DNA of 64,000 nt, taken from NCBI RefSeq assembly GCF_003116095.1, contig NZ_LGRA01000008.1:927729-991728 (forward strand). The letters run 5' to 3'. The translations under genes and the position numbers were made by a program. This stretch comes from Azospirillum sp. TSO35-2. GTDB taxonomy: Bacteria > Pseudomonadota > Alphaproteobacteria > Azospirillales > Azospirillaceae. Numbering within the stretch: position 1 is the stretch's first letter; the number at the start of each line of letters is the position of its first letter. The notes beneath the pieces are model-generated. The model saw only the letters and a program-made list of their open reading frames with translations, was not told the DNA's origin and did no database searches. Of the stretch, positions 17,193 to 25,943 are shown one piece after another.

Positions 17193-18353
17193 ATGTCGGA
17201 CAGTTTTGGCAGAGGCTCCCTCACCGCCGCGCGACCGGCCAACCCGGATCCCGTCCGGGTCATGGTGGTGGACGACTCCGCCGTCATCCGTGGTCTGCTG
17301 ACCCGTGCGCTGGAGGGCGATCCCGACATCCGCGTCGTCACGTCGGTCGGCGACGGCCAGATGGCGGTCAACTCGTTGCAGCGCAACTCGATCGACGTGA
17401 TCGTGCTGGACATCGAGATGCCGGTGATGGACGGCCTGACCGCCATCCCGAAGCTGCTGGCGGTGGCGCCGCAGGTGAAGATCATCATGGCCTCGACGCT
17501 GACGCTGCGCGGGGCCGACGTCTCCATCCGCTGCCTGTCCGCCGGCGCGGCCGATTACATCCCCAAGCCGACCTCCACCCGCGAGATCGGCGGGGCGGAG
17601 GACTTCAAGCGCGAGCTGGTGGCGAAGGTGAAGGCGCTGGGCGCCGCCGCCCGCCGCGCCGGGTCGCGCTCGCGCGGGGAAATCCGCCCGCTGACGCCGT
17701 CCGCCGCGCCGTCGCTGTTCAAGCGCGAGGTCGGGCCGATCGTCACCCGTCCGGCCGCCGCCGGCGTCCCGGTGAAGCCGGACGTCATCGCCATCGGCAG
17801 CTCCACCGGCGGTCCGCAGGCGCTGTTCGAGGTGCTGTCGCACCTGAAGGGCATCAGCCAGCCGATCCTGATCACCCAGCACATGCCGGCGACCTTCACC
17901 ACCATCCTGGCCGAGCACATCAGCCGCCAGTGCGGGATCGACGCGCGCGAGGCCAAGGACGGCGAGCCGGTGGTGCAGAACCGCTGCTACATCGCGCCCG
18001 GCGACTTCCACATGCTGGTGGCGCAACGCGCCGGGGTCAACGTGATCGCGCTGAGCAAGGATCCGCCGGAGAATTTCTGCCGCCCGGCGGTCGATCCGAT
18101 GATGCGGTCGATCCTCAAGGCGTTCGGCGGCCGCAAGATCCTCTCCTGCATCCTGACCGGGATGGGCCAGGACGGGCTGAAGGGCTGCACCGAGGTGGTC
18201 AACGGCGGCGGCACGCTGATCGCCCAGGACGAGGCGTCCAGCGTCGTCTGGGGCATGCCGGGCGCGGTGGCGCAGGCCGGCATCTGCAACGTCATCCTGC
18301 CGCTCAAGGAAATCGGTCCCCACATCCGCAAGCTCGCGTCGAGGGCAGCATGA
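17193..18353 (+). CDS. cheB: Chemotaxis protein-glutamate methylesterase/deamidase CheB
   Basis: A 386-aa protein. The N-terminal receiver has MVVDDSAVIRGLL and the phospho-acceptor in VIVLDIEMPVMDG. A linker of about 40 residues precedes the catalytic domain. Its triad is visible as Ser in IGSSTGGPQAL, His in ITQHMPATFT and Asp in TGMGQDGLKG. It removes methyl groups from chemoreceptors (and deamidates them) when phosphorylated by CheA, giving adaptation. The start at 17193 excludes a poorly conserved upstream extension. Confidence 0.95.
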   Translation: MSDSFGRGSLTAARPANPDPVRVMVVDDSAVIRGLLTRALEGDPDIRVVTSVGDGQMAVNSLQRNSIDVIVLDIEMPVMDGLTAIPKLLAVAPQVKIIMASTLTLRGADVSIRCLSAGAADYIPKPTSTREIGGAEDFKRELVAKVKALGAAARRAGSRSRGEIRPLTPSAAPSLFKREVGPIVTRPAAAGVPVKPDVIAIGSSTGGPQALFEVLSHLKGISQPILITQHMPATFTTILAEHISRQCGIDAREAKDGEPVVQNRCYIAPGDFHMLVAQRAGVNVIALSKDPPENFCRPAVDPMMRSILKAFGGRKILSCILTGMGQDGLKGCTEVVNGGGTLIAQDEASSVVWGMPGAVAQAGICNVILPLKEIGPHIRKLASRAA

Positions 18354-19189
18354 GAGTCGAAGATTTCGACATGTTCTCCACGCTGCTCAAGCAGCGTTCC
18401 GGCTTGGTCCTGACCCGCGACAAGGCCTACCTGCTCGAATCCCGGCTGATGCCGGTGGCGCGCAAGTGGAACATGAAGGGGCTGGAGGAACTGGCGACCA
18501 CCGTCCGCACCCGCAAGGACGAGGCGCTGCTCCGTGACATCACGGAGGCGATGACGACCAACGAGTCGTCCTTCTTCCGCGACCAGAAGCCCTTCGACCA
18601 GTTTCGCCAGCTCGTGCTGCCGCGCCTGATGGAGGCGCGGGCGGCCAAGCGGTCCTTGCGCATCTGGTCGGCCGCCTGCTCGTCGGGGCAGGAAGCCTAT
18701 TCGCTGTCGATGATCCTGAACGACGAGGCGGCGAAGCTGGCCGGCTGGCGCATCGAGATCGTCGGCACCGACATCTCGGCCGAAATGGTGGAGCGCGCCA
18801 AGTCCGGCGTGTACACCCAGTTCGAGGTGCAGCGCGGCCTGCCGATCACCATGCTGGTGAAGCACTTCAAGCAGAATGGCGACAAGTGGCAGATCAGCCA
18901 GCAACTGCGCCAGATGGCGTCGTTCCGTGAATGGAACCTGCTGGGCGACCTGTCGGCCCTGGGGCAGTTCGACATCGTCTTCTGCCGCAACGTGCTGATC
19001 TATTTCGACCAGCCGACCAAGGCGAAGGTGCTGGAATCGATCGCCCGCCAGATGCCGCAGGATGGCGTGCTCTATCTGGGCGGGGCGGAAACCGTGCTGG
19101 GCATCACCGACAAGTTCAAGCCGGTGGAAGGGCAGCGCGGTCTGTACAGTCTGGGCGGTTTTTCCGCCGCCGGCGCCAAGGTGGCGTGA
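18350..19189 (+). CDS. cheR: Chemoreceptor glutamate methyltransferase CheR
   Basis: A 279-aa methyltransferase. The N-terminal helical domain (about 1-75) contains TTNESSFFRDQKPFDQF at its end. The Rossmann domain binds S-adenosylmethionine through IWSAACSSGQEAYSLSMIL, with further motifs IVGTDIS and FDIVFCRNVLIYF. It methylates receptor glutamates and opposes CheB. Its ATG overlaps the cheB stop by four bases. It is the last gene of the cheAWYBR operon. Confidence 0.95.
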   Translation: MRVEDFDMFSTLLKQRSGLVLTRDKAYLLESRLMPVARKWNMKGLEELATTVRTRKDEALLRDITEAMTTNESSFFRDQKPFDQFRQLVLPRLMEARAAKRSLRIWSAACSSGQEAYSLSMILNDEAAKLAGWRIEIVGTDISAEMVERAKSGVYTQFEVQRGLPITMLVKHFKQNGDKWQISQQLRQMASFREWNLLGDLSALGQFDIVFCRNVLIYFDQPTKAKVLESIARQMPQDGVLYLGGAETVLGITDKFKPVEGQRGLYSLGGFSAAGAKVA

Positions 19190-19196
19190 GGCGGCC

Positions 19197-19232
19197 TGAT
19201 GAAGGCGGCGGTCAGGCGCCGCCCCTTCATCA
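19197..19232 (+). terminator. Possible che operon terminator hairpin
   Basis: TGATGAAGG...CCTTCATCA with an inner GGCG/CGCC pair forms a long stem just after the cheR stop. It lacks a clear T-run, so termination may be partial or Rho-assisted. Confidence 0.45.
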
Positions 19233-19297
19233 ACATCGGTCAGGCAGGCAAGGCAGACAGAGTGTAACCGGACAAAGCGGGTGTCACCGGTTCGACG

Positions 19298-19525
19298 TCA
19301 GACGTCCGACGGCGTGATCGACTTGATCGGGCCGCGCGGGTTGCCGGACATCTCGGCGATCTTGCGGTCCTGCGCTTCGATGAAGGCGCGCACCGAATTC
19401 TCGCGGTCGTACTGGTCGATGTCGACGGTCGGCACCTTGCGGTTCGAGGTGCGCGCGCCATCCTGGTAGAGGATGTCGAACAAGGCATAGCCATTGTCCA
19501 CGGGCTGTTTCTTTTGACGGGCCAT
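19298..19525 (-). CDS. Hypothetical small protein (75 aa)
   Basis: A 75-aa soluble protein starting MARQKKQPVDNGYALFDILY, with a GGAGAA ribosome-binding site. It is charged and contains RKVPTVDIDQYDRENSVRAFIEAQDRKIAEMSG. It has no cysteine, signal or membrane segment. It lies downstream of another small charged-protein gene on the same strand (52 bp gap), and the two may be co-transcribed. Function unknown. Confidence 0.6.
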   Translation of the reverse strand: MARQKKQPVDNGYALFDILYQDGARTSNRKVPTVDIDQYDRENSVRAFIEAQDRKIAEMSGNPRGPIKSITPSDV

Positions 19526-19577
19526 GGTGTTTTTCTCCGTGATCGGGACGGTTGGGGCGGCCGGGAAGGCCGCCCGG

Positions 19578-19820
19578 TCAACCGTTGTCGCTGCGGGTCA
19601 GCGTGTCGTCCGGAGGCGTGCCGGTGGCATTGCCTTCGGTCTCGCCATCCTCGTCGTCCGCCGCGCCACCCAGTTCGCTGGTCTGGTCGTCGTCGCTGAG
19701 CCCTGCGGCGCGGCGGGCGGCGACCTCTTCGTCGCGGCGCTGCTTCTTTTCCTGCTTCTTCTGCTCTTTGGCGCGGTTGCGCTCGGCGCGCTGCTGGTTG
19801 TAGTTCGGCTTGAAGGCCAT
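19578..19820 (-). CDS. Hypothetical charged small protein (80 aa)
   Basis: An 80-aa protein with an AAGGAG ribosome-binding site before the ATG. The N-terminal half is strongly basic and predicted coiled coil (NQQRAERNRAKEQKKQEKKQ). The C-terminal half is acidic and glycine-rich. This split-charge, low-complexity pattern suggests a nucleic-acid- or ribosome-associated disordered protein, but no family is recognised. It lies downstream of the cold-shock gene, separated by that gene's terminator. Confidence 0.6.
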   Translation of the reverse strand: MAFKPNYNQQRAERNRAKEQKKQEKKQRRDEEVAARRAAGLSDDDQTSELGGAADDEDGETEGNATGTPPDDTLTRSDNG

Positions 19821-19863
19821 CAGCGTCTCCTTCGGGTCATCACCCTTTGGTCGGGAAGCACGG

Positions 19864-19893
19864 AAAAAGGGCATCGGTTTCCCGATGCCCTTT
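19864..19893 (-). terminator. Terminator of the cold-shock gene
   Basis: AAAGGGCATCGG and CCGATGCCCTTT (19866-19877, 19882-19893) form a perfect 12-bp stem with a 4-nt loop. On the minus strand it ends in a T-run. It is placed 24 bases after the cold-shock stop codon. Confidence 0.85.
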
Positions 19894-19916
19894 CCTCAGG
19901 ACAGACTGACGACGGT

Positions 19917-20126
19917 TCAGACCGCCTTCAGGTTTTCCGCCGAGGTCTTGCCGCGCTTGGGATCGCGCTGCTCCTCATAGGAAATCTTCTGGCCATCAAC
20001 CAGGCTGCGGAGCCCGGCGCGTTCCACCGCAGAGATGTGAACGAACACATCCGGGCCGCCGTTGTCCGGCTGAATGAAACCGAAGCCCTTGGTGCTGTTG
20101 AACCATTTGACGGTGCCGACGGGCAT
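19917..20126 (-). CDS. CspA-family cold-shock protein
   Basis: A 69-aa single cold-shock domain. RNP1 reads KGFGFI and RNP2 VFVHI, inside [20 protein letters not shown] and [20 protein letters not shown]. It binds single-stranded nucleic acid and acts as an RNA chaperone. It has a GGGAGA ribosome-binding site, and a strong stem-loop in the leader (20150-20172) may regulate its mRNA, as is common for csp genes. Paralogue identity (CspA, CspE or other) cannot be assigned. Confidence 0.92.
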   Translation of the reverse strand: MPVGTVKWFNSTKGFGFIQPDNGGPDVFVHISAVERAGLRSLVDGQKISYEEQRDPKRGKTSAENLKAV

Positions 20127-20149
20127 CTCTGTCTCCCATAACACAAAGG

Positions 20150-20172
20150 GCGCCGCACCACCGGTGCGGCGC
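20150..20172 (-). promoter_or_regulatory. Stem-loop in the cold-shock mRNA leader
   Basis: GCGCCGCACC and GGTGCGGCGC are perfect 10-bp arms around a 3-nt loop, ending 23 bases before the cold-shock start codon. On the minus strand it is followed by CCCTTTGTGTT, which is only weakly terminator-like. It may be a leader structure or attenuator. Confidence 0.5.
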
Positions 20173-20311
20173 ATCAGACTGGGTGTGGGATTGGCTGCAC
20201 TCAGGTCGCGCGCGAAAGCGAGAACGCTTGGCGCGGGAACAAGGGCGAAGCAGGGGCGGCGTGGCCCCGCAGTCCGAAGCAGAATGACCTTCTCAAGATG
20301 GGCGCGACGGC

Positions 20312-20337
20312 CCCCTCTTTCAAGGTGAAAGAAGGGG
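20312..20337 (-). other. Hairpin downstream of ctrA
   Basis: CCCCTCTTTC and GAAAGAAGGGG pair around a 5-nt loop, 39 bases after the ctrA stop. There is no clear T-run. A second copy of GAAGGGGCA follows, so this may be a stability or weak terminator element. Confidence 0.4.
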
Positions 20338-20375
20338 CAGGGCAAAAGAAGGGGCAAGGAACGGCGGCCGGCCGA

Positions 20376-21110
20376 TCAGCCCGCGGCCTGTTGCTGCAGC
20401 CGCGGCGGCGGTGCGGCGCTTTCGACGATGTCCTCCTGCGGATCGCGCAAGACATAGCCGCGGCCCCACACCGTCTCGATGTAGTTGTCGCCCTGGGTGG
20501 CGGCGGCCAGCTTTTTGCGCAGTTTGCAGACAAAAACGTCGATGATTTTCAGTTCCGGCTCGTCCATGCCGCCGTAGAGGTGGTTCAGGAACATCTCCTT
20601 GGTCAGCGTCGTGCCCTTGCGCAGGCTCAACAACTCCAGGATGCCGTATTCCTTGCCGGTCAGGTGCAGCGGCGACTGGTCGACCTCCACCGTGCGGGTG
20701 TCGAGGTTGACGGTCAGGCGGCCGGTGCGGATGATGCTGTCGGAATGGCCCTTGGACCGGCGGACGATCGCCTGGATGCGGGCGATCAACTCCCGCTTGT
20801 CGAACGGCTTGGTCAGATAGTCGTCGGCGCCGAAGCCCAGACCCTTGATCTTGTTGTCCATCTCGGTCAGGCCCGAGAGAATCAGGATCGGGGTGGTTAC
20901 ACGCGCTGCGCGCAGGCGCCGCAACACCTCATACCCGTCGATGTCCGGCAGCATCAGGTCGAGAATAATGATGTCGTAGTCATAGAGCTTGCCGATTTCC
21001 AGCCCGTCTTCACCCAGGTCGGTAGAATCGACGATGAATCCTTCCGTATTCAGCATCAACTCGATGCTTTTGGCGACGGAGGAGTCGTCTTCAACCAGCA
21101 AAACCCTCAT
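20376..21110 (-). CDS. ctrA: Cell-cycle response regulator CtrA
   Basis: A 244-aa OmpR-type regulator. The receiver has VEDDSS and Asp51 in [21 protein letters not shown]. The DNA-binding winged helix includes [44 protein letters not shown], of which the stretch [20 protein letters not shown] is diagnostic of CtrA. It is phosphorylated through ChpT (gene at 12.3 kb) and controls motility, chemotaxis and, in some species, division. It is divergent from fliI across a 254-bp region with several TTAA(C) half-sites, which fits autoregulation and flagellar control. Confidence 0.95.
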   Translation of the reverse strand: MRVLLVEDDSSVAKSIELMLNTEGFIVDSTDLGEDGLEIGKLYDYDIIILDLMLPDIDGYEVLRRLRAARVTTPILILSGLTEMDNKIKGLGFGADDYLTKPFDKRELIARIQAIVRRSKGHSDSIIRTGRLTVNLDTRTVEVDQSPLHLTGKEYGILELLSLRKGTTLTKEMFLNHLYGGMDEPELKIIDVFVCKLRKKLAAATQGDNYIETVWGRGYVLRDPQEDIVESAAPPPRLQQQAAG

Positions 21111-21197
21111 GGCGATATCCCGACGTTTGATGGCGCGCTTTCGCTACCCGACCCCGGAACGGTTCCCGGTCCTTCATGACCGATTTCCCCCATCCCG

Positions 21198-21323
21198 TTT
21201 ACACAAATTAACAGACGATTCAGCTTAACGCCAGTGCCAAGCGCTTACACAACGTTAATCCTTCCATCGGAAGATGCGATGATGGTGGTTAACGGGGTGT
21301 CCGTCCACTGCCTTACCACTTAA
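21198..21323. promoter_or_regulatory. ctrA-fliI divergent control region with TTAA(C) half-sites
   Basis: Half-sites of the CtrA box occur at 21208-21212, 21225-21229, 21254-21258 (reverse), 21288-21293 (GTTAAC) and 21320-21323. None has the canonical 7-bp spacing, so this is a cluster of half-sites and not a perfect full box. The stretch is AT-rich compared with the flanks. Confidence 0.45.
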
Positions 21324-21364
21324 TGGGAGCTGCGTCCCGTCTTTGGGATGCATGCACTGCATCG

Positions 21365-22702
21365 ATGCCGCTCGACATCAATCACCTGATCCGCGAGATC
21401 GACGACATTCCCGATTGCAGCCGCTTCGGCCGCGTTACCGCGGTGTCCGGGTTGATGGTCGAGGTCGGCGGCATCGAGAAGGAGCTGTCGGTCGGCGGCC
21501 GCTGCATCGTCGAGACGCGCGACCGCCGCGCCGTGCCGTGCGAGGTGGTGGGTTTCCGCCAGGGCCGGGCGCTGGCGATGCCGTTCGGCGCGCTGGACGG
21601 GGTGGGGCTGGGCTGCCGCGCGCTGGTGGCGGGCGACCAGCCGTCGATCTTCCCGACCGACGCCTGGCTGGGCCGCGTGGTGAACGCGCTGGGCGAGCCG
21701 GTGGACGGCAAGGGGCCGCTGCCCAAGGGACCGCGCGGCACGCCGATCCGCAACAACCCGCCCAACGCCCACGCCCGCGCCCGGGTCGGCCAGAAGCTCG
21801 ACCTCGGCATCCGCGCCATCAACGCCTTCCTGACCTGCTGCCTGGGGCAGCGCATGGGCATCTTCGCCGGGTCGGGCGTCGGCAAATCCTCGGTCATGTC
21901 GATGCTGGCGCGCTTCTCCGCCGCCGAGATCGCGGTGATCGGCCTGATCGGCGAGCGCGGCCGCGAGCTGCAGGAGTTCATCACCGAGGATCTGGGCGAG
22001 GAGGGCCTGGCCCGCAGCATCGTCGTCTGCGCCACGTCGGACGAGGCGCCGCTGATGCGCCGGCAGGCCGCCTACATGACGCTGGCGGTGGCCGAGCATT
22101 TCCGCGACCAGGGCCGCAACGTGCTGTGCATGATGGACAGCGTCACCCGCTTCGCCATGGCCCAGCGCGAGATCGGCCTGTCGGCCGGCGAGCCGCCGAC
22201 GACCAAGGGCTACCCGCCGACCGTCTTCGCCGAGCTGCCGCGCCTGCTGGAGCGCGCCGGGCCGGGTCTGGTCGGCTCGGGCTCGATCACCGGCCTGTTC
22301 ACCGTGCTGGTGGAGGGCGACGACCACAACGAGCCGATCGCCGACGCGGTGCGCGGCATCCTGGACGGCCACATCGTGCTGGAACGCCAGATCGGCGAGC
22401 GTGGGCGCTACCCCGCCATCAACATCCTGCGCAGCGTGTCGCGCACCATGCCCGGTTGCAACACCGCCAACGAGAACGAACTGGTCGGCTACGCCCGGCG
22501 CCTGATGTCGGCCTACGACAACATGGCGGAGATGATCCGGCTGGGCGCCTACCGCCGCGGCTCCGACCCGCAGGTCGACGAGGCGATCCATTACCAGCCG
22601 GCGCTGGAGGCTTTTTTGAAGCAGGGCAAGCGCGAGTCCACCGATCTTGAGACGAGCTATGCCATGCTGGCTGAAATCTTTGGGGTGCAGTGGCCGCAAT
22701 GA
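21365..22702 (+). CDS. fliI: Flagellar export ATPase FliI
   Basis: A 445-aa type III export ATPase. The P-loop is GSGVGKS (169-175). Other hallmarks are [13 protein letters not shown] and [34 protein letters not shown], the latter diagnostic of FliI/YscN ATPases. It forms a hexamer at the base of the flagellar export gate and unfolds or releases export substrates. fliJ overlaps its stop codon (ATGA). The start at 21365 is preferred over an upstream extension because [13 protein letters not shown] begins the conserved N-terminal domain. Confidence 0.95.
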   Translation: MPLDINHLIREIDDIPDCSRFGRVTAVSGLMVEVGGIEKELSVGGRCIVETRDRRAVPCEVVGFRQGRALAMPFGALDGVGLGCRALVAGDQPSIFPTDAWLGRVVNALGEPVDGKGPLPKGPRGTPIRNNPPNAHARARVGQKLDLGIRAINAFLTCCLGQRMGIFAGSGVGKSSVMSMLARFSAAEIAVIGLIGERGRELQEFITEDLGEEGLARSIVVCATSDEAPLMRRQAAYMTLAVAEHFRDQGRNVLCMMDSVTRFAMAQREIGLSAGEPPTTKGYPPTVFAELPRLLERAGPGLVGSGSITGLFTVLVEGDDHNEPIADAVRGILDGHIVLERQIGERGRYPAINILRSVSRTMPGCNTANENELVGYARRLMSAYDNMAEMIRLGAYRRGSDPQVDEAIHYQPALEAFLKQGKRESTDLETSYAMLAEIFGVQWPQ

Positions 22703-23133
22703 GCCTGAAGACGATCATCCGCCTGCAAAAGCTGCAACTGGACGAGAAGCGTCGCGTCCTGGCGGAACTCCACACGCTGGCCGACCGGCTGCGGGCGGAG
22801 ATCGAGAAGGTCAAGCAGGACGTCCTGCACGAGCAGGAAACCGTCCGCGACGATTTCTCCGTCTCCTTCACCTACTCCAACTTCGCCCAGGCGGCGCTGG
22901 AGCGCGGGCGGAAGCTCGGCGAATCGCTGGGACAGGTCGAGGCGCAGATCAACATCGCCACCGACGAGATGGCCGAATCCTTCCAGGAGCTGAAGCGCTT
23001 CGAACTGGCGGAAGAGGAGCGTCTGAAGCGTGAGCGCGACAAGCAGAAGCGCAAGGACGCCAACATGCTGGACGAAACCGCGCTGGTCGGCTTCCGCCGC
23101 CGGCAGGCGGAGGAGGAGGCGACGGGGGGATAA
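22699..23133 (+). CDS. fliJ: Flagellar export protein FliJ
   Basis: A 144-aa, highly charged, coiled-coil protein: [35 protein letters not shown] and [20 protein letters not shown]. Sequence conservation of FliJ is low, but the length, two-helix coiled-coil nature and position directly after fliI with a four-base overlap make the call firm. FliJ is the central stalk that links the FliI hexamer to FlhA. No other flagellar genes follow; the next gene is convergent. Confidence 0.88.
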   Translation: MSLKTIIRLQKLQLDEKRRVLAELHTLADRLRAEIEKVKQDVLHEQETVRDDFSVSFTYSNFAQAALERGRKLGESLGQVEAQINIATDEMAESFQELKRFELAEEERLKRERDKQKRKDANMLDETALVGFRRRQAEEEATGG

Positions 23134-23170
23134 CGTATCGTCCCAATCCGTCAGCCGCGTCCTGTACAGA

Positions 23171-23210
23171 AAAAAGGCCGGCGGCCTCAGCCCGAGACCG
23201 CCGGCTTTCC
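23171..23210. terminator. Bidirectional terminator between fliJ and ahpF
   Basis: An A-run leads into AAGGCCGGCGG and its partner CCGCCGGCTTT, with T/A-rich flanks on both sides. It lies between two convergent genes and can serve both strands. Confidence 0.75.
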
Positions 23211-23222
23211 TTTACCCGACCC

Positions 23223-24821
23223 TCACTCGGCCGCTTCCATCGCCGCCGGGCGCGATTCCTCGACCGGGACGGTGCGGATCAGGTGGTCGAAGGCCGACAG
23301 GGCGGCCTTGGCGCCTTCGCCCATGGCGATGACGATCTGCTTGTAGGGCACCGTCGTCGCGTCGCCGGCGGCGAAGACGCCGGGGATGGAGGTCTGGCCG
23401 CGGGCATCGACCTCGATCTCGCCGCGCGGGGCCAGCGCCACCGTGCCCTTCAGCCATTCGGTGTTGGGCACCAGGCCGATCTGCACGAAGATGCCTTCCA
23501 GATCCACCCGCTTCAGCTCGCCGCTGTTGCGGTCCTTGTAGGACAGGCCGACCACCTTGGCGCCGTCGCCATGGACCTCGGTCGTCTGGCCCGAGGTGAT
23601 GACGGTGACGTTGGGCAGGCTGTGCAGCTTGCGCTGGAGCACCGCGTCGGCGCGGAGCTGGCTGTCGAACTCGATCAGGGTGACGTGGGCCACCAGACCG
23701 GCGAGGTCGATCGCCGCCTCGACGCCGGAGTTGCCGCCGCCGATCACCGCGACGCGCTTGCCCTTGAACAGCGGACCGTCGCAGTGCGGGCAGTAGGCGA
23801 CGCCCTTGTTGCGGTATTCCGCCTCCCCGGGGACGTTCATCGAGCGCCAGCGGGCGCCGGTCGACAGCACCACGGTGCGCGACTTCAGCGAGGCGCCGCT
23901 CGCCAGCTTCACCTCGATCAGCCCGCCGGCCTGCGCCGGCGGCACCAGCGCCGTGGCGGTCTGCAGGTTCATGATGTCGACGTCATAGTCCTTGACGTGC
24001 TGCTCCAGCGCCGCCGCCAGCTTCGGCCCTTCGGTGTGCGAGACCGAGATGAAGTTCTCGATCGCCATGGTGTCGAGCACCTGGCCGCCGAACCGCTCGG
24101 CCGCCACGCCGGTGCGGATGCCCTTGCGGGCGGCGTAGATCGCCGCGGCGGCGCCGGCCGGACCGCCGCCGATCACCAGCACCTCGAACGGCGCCTTGGT
24201 CTTGATCGCCTCGGCGGCGCGGGCGACGGCGCCGCTGTCCAGCTTGGCGACGATCTGCTCGAGCCCCATGCGGCCCTGGGCGAAGGGCTCGCCGTTCAGG
24301 AAGACGGTCGGCACCGCCATCACCTGCCGCTGCTCGACCTCCTGCTGGAACAGGGCGCCGTCGATGGCGACGTGCTTGATCCGCGGGTTCAGCGCGCTCA
24401 TCAGGTTCAGCGCCTGCACCACGTCGGGGCAGTTCTGGCAGGACAGCGAGAAATAGGTCTCGAAGCGGAAGTCGCCGTCCAGATCCTTGATCTGCGCGAT
24501 CAGCTCGGCCGCTTCCTTCGACGGGTGGCCGCCGACCTGCAGCAGCGCCAGGACCAGCGAATTGAACTCATGGCCCATCGGCAGGCCGGCGAAGCGCACG
24601 CCGATGTCGGTGCCGACGCGGTTGATCGCGAAGGAGGGCCGGCGGGCGTCGTGGCCGTCGCGGACCAGGGTGATCTTGTCCGACAGCGACGCGATGTCTT
24701 CCAGCAGGCCCAGCATCTCCTGCGACTTCGGCTGATCGTTCAGCGAGGCGACCAGTTCGATCGGCTGCGTGATCCGCTCAAGGTAGCCCTTCAACTGGGT
24801 CTTGAGAGTGGCGTCCAGCAT
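23223..24821 (-). CDS. ahpF: Alkyl hydroperoxide reductase subunit F
   Basis: A 532-aa flavoprotein disulfide reductase (E. coli AhpF is 521). The N-terminal double thioredoxin-like domain has the redox pair CQNCPD. FAD binds through [22 protein letters not shown](P)H through [16 protein letters not shown], and the catalytic disulfide is CPHCDG. The C-terminal FAD motif is [15 protein letters not shown]. It transfers electrons from NADH to AhpC to reduce peroxides. The ATG at 24821 is chosen over an upstream TTG. ahpC lies 365 bp upstream on the same strand, separated by a repeat element. Confidence 0.95.
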   Translation of the reverse strand: MLDATLKTQLKGYLERITQPIELVASLNDQPKSQEMLGLLEDIASLSDKITLVRDGHDARRPSFAINRVGTDIGVRFAGLPMGHEFNSLVLALLQVGGHPSKEAAELIAQIKDLDGDFRFETYFSLSCQNCPDVVQALNLMSALNPRIKHVAIDGALFQQEVEQRQVMAVPTVFLNGEPFAQGRMGLEQIVAKLDSGAVARAAEAIKTKAPFEVLVIGGGPAGAAAAIYAARKGIRTGVAAERFGGQVLDTMAIENFISVSHTEGPKLAAALEQHVKDYDVDIMNLQTATALVPPAQAGGLIEVKLASGASLKSRTVVLSTGARWRSMNVPGEAEYRNKGVAYCPHCDGPLFKGKRVAVIGGGNSGVEAAIDLAGLVAHVTLIEFDSQLRADAVLQRKLHSLPNVTVITSGQTTEVHGDGAKVVGLSYKDRNSGELKRVDLEGIFVQIGLVPNTEWLKGTVALAPRGEIEVDARGQTSIPGVFAAGDATTVPYKQIVIAMGEGAKAALSAFDHLIRTVPVEESRPAAMEAAE

Positions 24822-24972
24822 GGCTTTGGTTCCCAAGTTCTGTTTCCGGAGCGAACCGGGGGGCGCGGTGCGGCGGTTCGGGCGGGATAAAGGGGTGCGA
24901 CGGGCGCAATGAGGCTTCCGGACAACGGCGTCCGGTTTTGAAACAGCGGAGATTTCAGAAAATCATCGTCCT

Positions 24973-25048
24973 CCCCGCGCAGGCGGGGATCCAGAATCGG
25001 CAAGGGGGGTGCGACGATAACGCACGTCTGGATCCCCGCCTTCGCGGG
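24973..25048. repeat. REP doublet (REPIN-like) between ahpC and ahpF
   Basis: Two REP-like hairpins, CCCCGCGCAGGCGGGG and CCCCGCCTTCGCGGG, each with the flank ATCCAGA, are arranged head to head (24973-24995 and 25027-25048). The same family is found inside the RbbA-like gene at 47.3 kb. It probably reflects a dispersed element moved by a TnpA-REP-type transposase elsewhere in the genome. Confidence 0.75.
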
Positions 25049-25120
25049 AAAGGGGCGAGAGCCCGGCAACGGGGGCGCTCGCAACAGGCAGGTCCGACGC
25101 CGGGCTGCGGCGGACGGGGT

Positions 25121-25174
25121 GGGGGCCGGCCGTGACCGGCCCCCGATCCCAAAGAACCTAAGGCCAAACCTTAG
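25121..25174 (-). terminator. Hairpins downstream of ahpC
   Basis: GGGGGCCGG/CCGGCCCCC (25121-25129, 25136-25144) and a smaller CTAAGG/CCTTAG hairpin (25158-25174) lie just after the ahpC stop. Together they could end or attenuate the ahpC transcript before ahpF. Confidence 0.5.
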
Positions 25175-25186
25175 ATCTTGAGATCC

Positions 25187-25750
25187 TTAGATCTTGCCGA
25201 CCAGGTCGAGCGACGGGGCGAGGGTCTTCTCGCCTTCCTGCCACTTGGCCGGGCAGACCTCGCCCGGGTGGGCGGCAACATACTGCACGGCCTTGATCTT
25301 GCGCAGCAGCTCCTTGGCGTCGCGGCCAACGCCGCCGGCGCTGATCTCGACGATCTGGATCTTGCCGGCCGGGTCGACGACGAAGGTGCCGCGGTCGGCG
25401 AGGCCGACCTCTTCGATCAGGACCTCGAAGTTGCGGCTGATGGCGAGCGTCGGGTCACCGATCATGGTGTACTCGATCTTGCCGATCGCCGGCGAGGTGT
25501 CGTGCCACGCCTTGTGGCAGAAATGGGTGTCGGTGGAGACGCTGTAGATCTCGACGCCCAGCTTCTGGAATTCACCGTAGTTCTCGGCCAGATCCTCAAG
25601 CTCCGTCGGGCAGACGAAGGTGAAGTCGGCCGGGTAGAAGAACACAACCGACCACTTGCCCTTCAGGTCGGCGTCGGTCACGTCGATGAACTTGCCGTTC
25701 TTGAAAGCGGTCGCCTTGAAGGGCTTAATTTCAGAGTTGATCAAGGACAT
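25187..25750 (-). CDS. ahpC: Alkyl hydroperoxide reductase subunit C (typical 2-Cys peroxiredoxin)
   Basis: A 187-aa AhpC, the same length as the E. coli protein. The peroxidatic cysteine is Cys47 in [13 protein letters not shown] and the resolving cysteine lies near residue 166 in GEVCPAKW. It reduces hydrogen peroxide, organic peroxides and peroxynitrite using AhpF. GGAGAA precedes the ATG. It diverges from oxyR across a 193-bp control region. The arrangement oxyR/ahpC-ahpF indicates peroxide-induced expression. Confidence 0.97.
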   Translation of the reverse strand: MSLINSEIKPFKATAFKNGKFIDVTDADLKGKWSVVFFYPADFTFVCPTELEDLAENYGEFQKLGVEIYSVSTDTHFCHKAWHDTSPAIGKIEYTMIGDPTLAISRNFEVLIEEVGLADRGTFVVDPAGKIQIVEISAGGVGRDAKELLRKIKAVQYVAAHPGEVCPAKWQEGEKTLAPSLDLVGKI

Positions 25751-25878
25751 TATGTTCTCCGATGGGGTGCTATGTTTGAAAGGCGCCTTGCCCCCGGCGT
25801 CCGGCCGGATCGGGATTGGAGCAGCGGGGGCGGGCGGCATTCCTTGGTTCGGTTGACCCGTGGAGGAATACGGGAAAT

Positions 25879-25935
25879 CTGTAATCATGAAAAGCAGAAA
25901 AAACCAATCGCATTGATCGAAAAAAACGATTACAG
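25879..25935. promoter_or_regulatory. ahpC-oxyR control region with OxyR-like half-sites
   Basis: CTGTAATC (25879-25886) and GATTACAG (25928-25935) form a widely spaced perfect dyad. Inside it ATCG-AAAAAAA-CGAT at 25916-25930 fits the T-N11-A rule of LysR-type binding sites and has the 4-7-4 spacing of OxyR motifs. The DNA is AT-rich. Confidence 0.5.
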
Positions 25936-25943
25936 TGGGTGCC

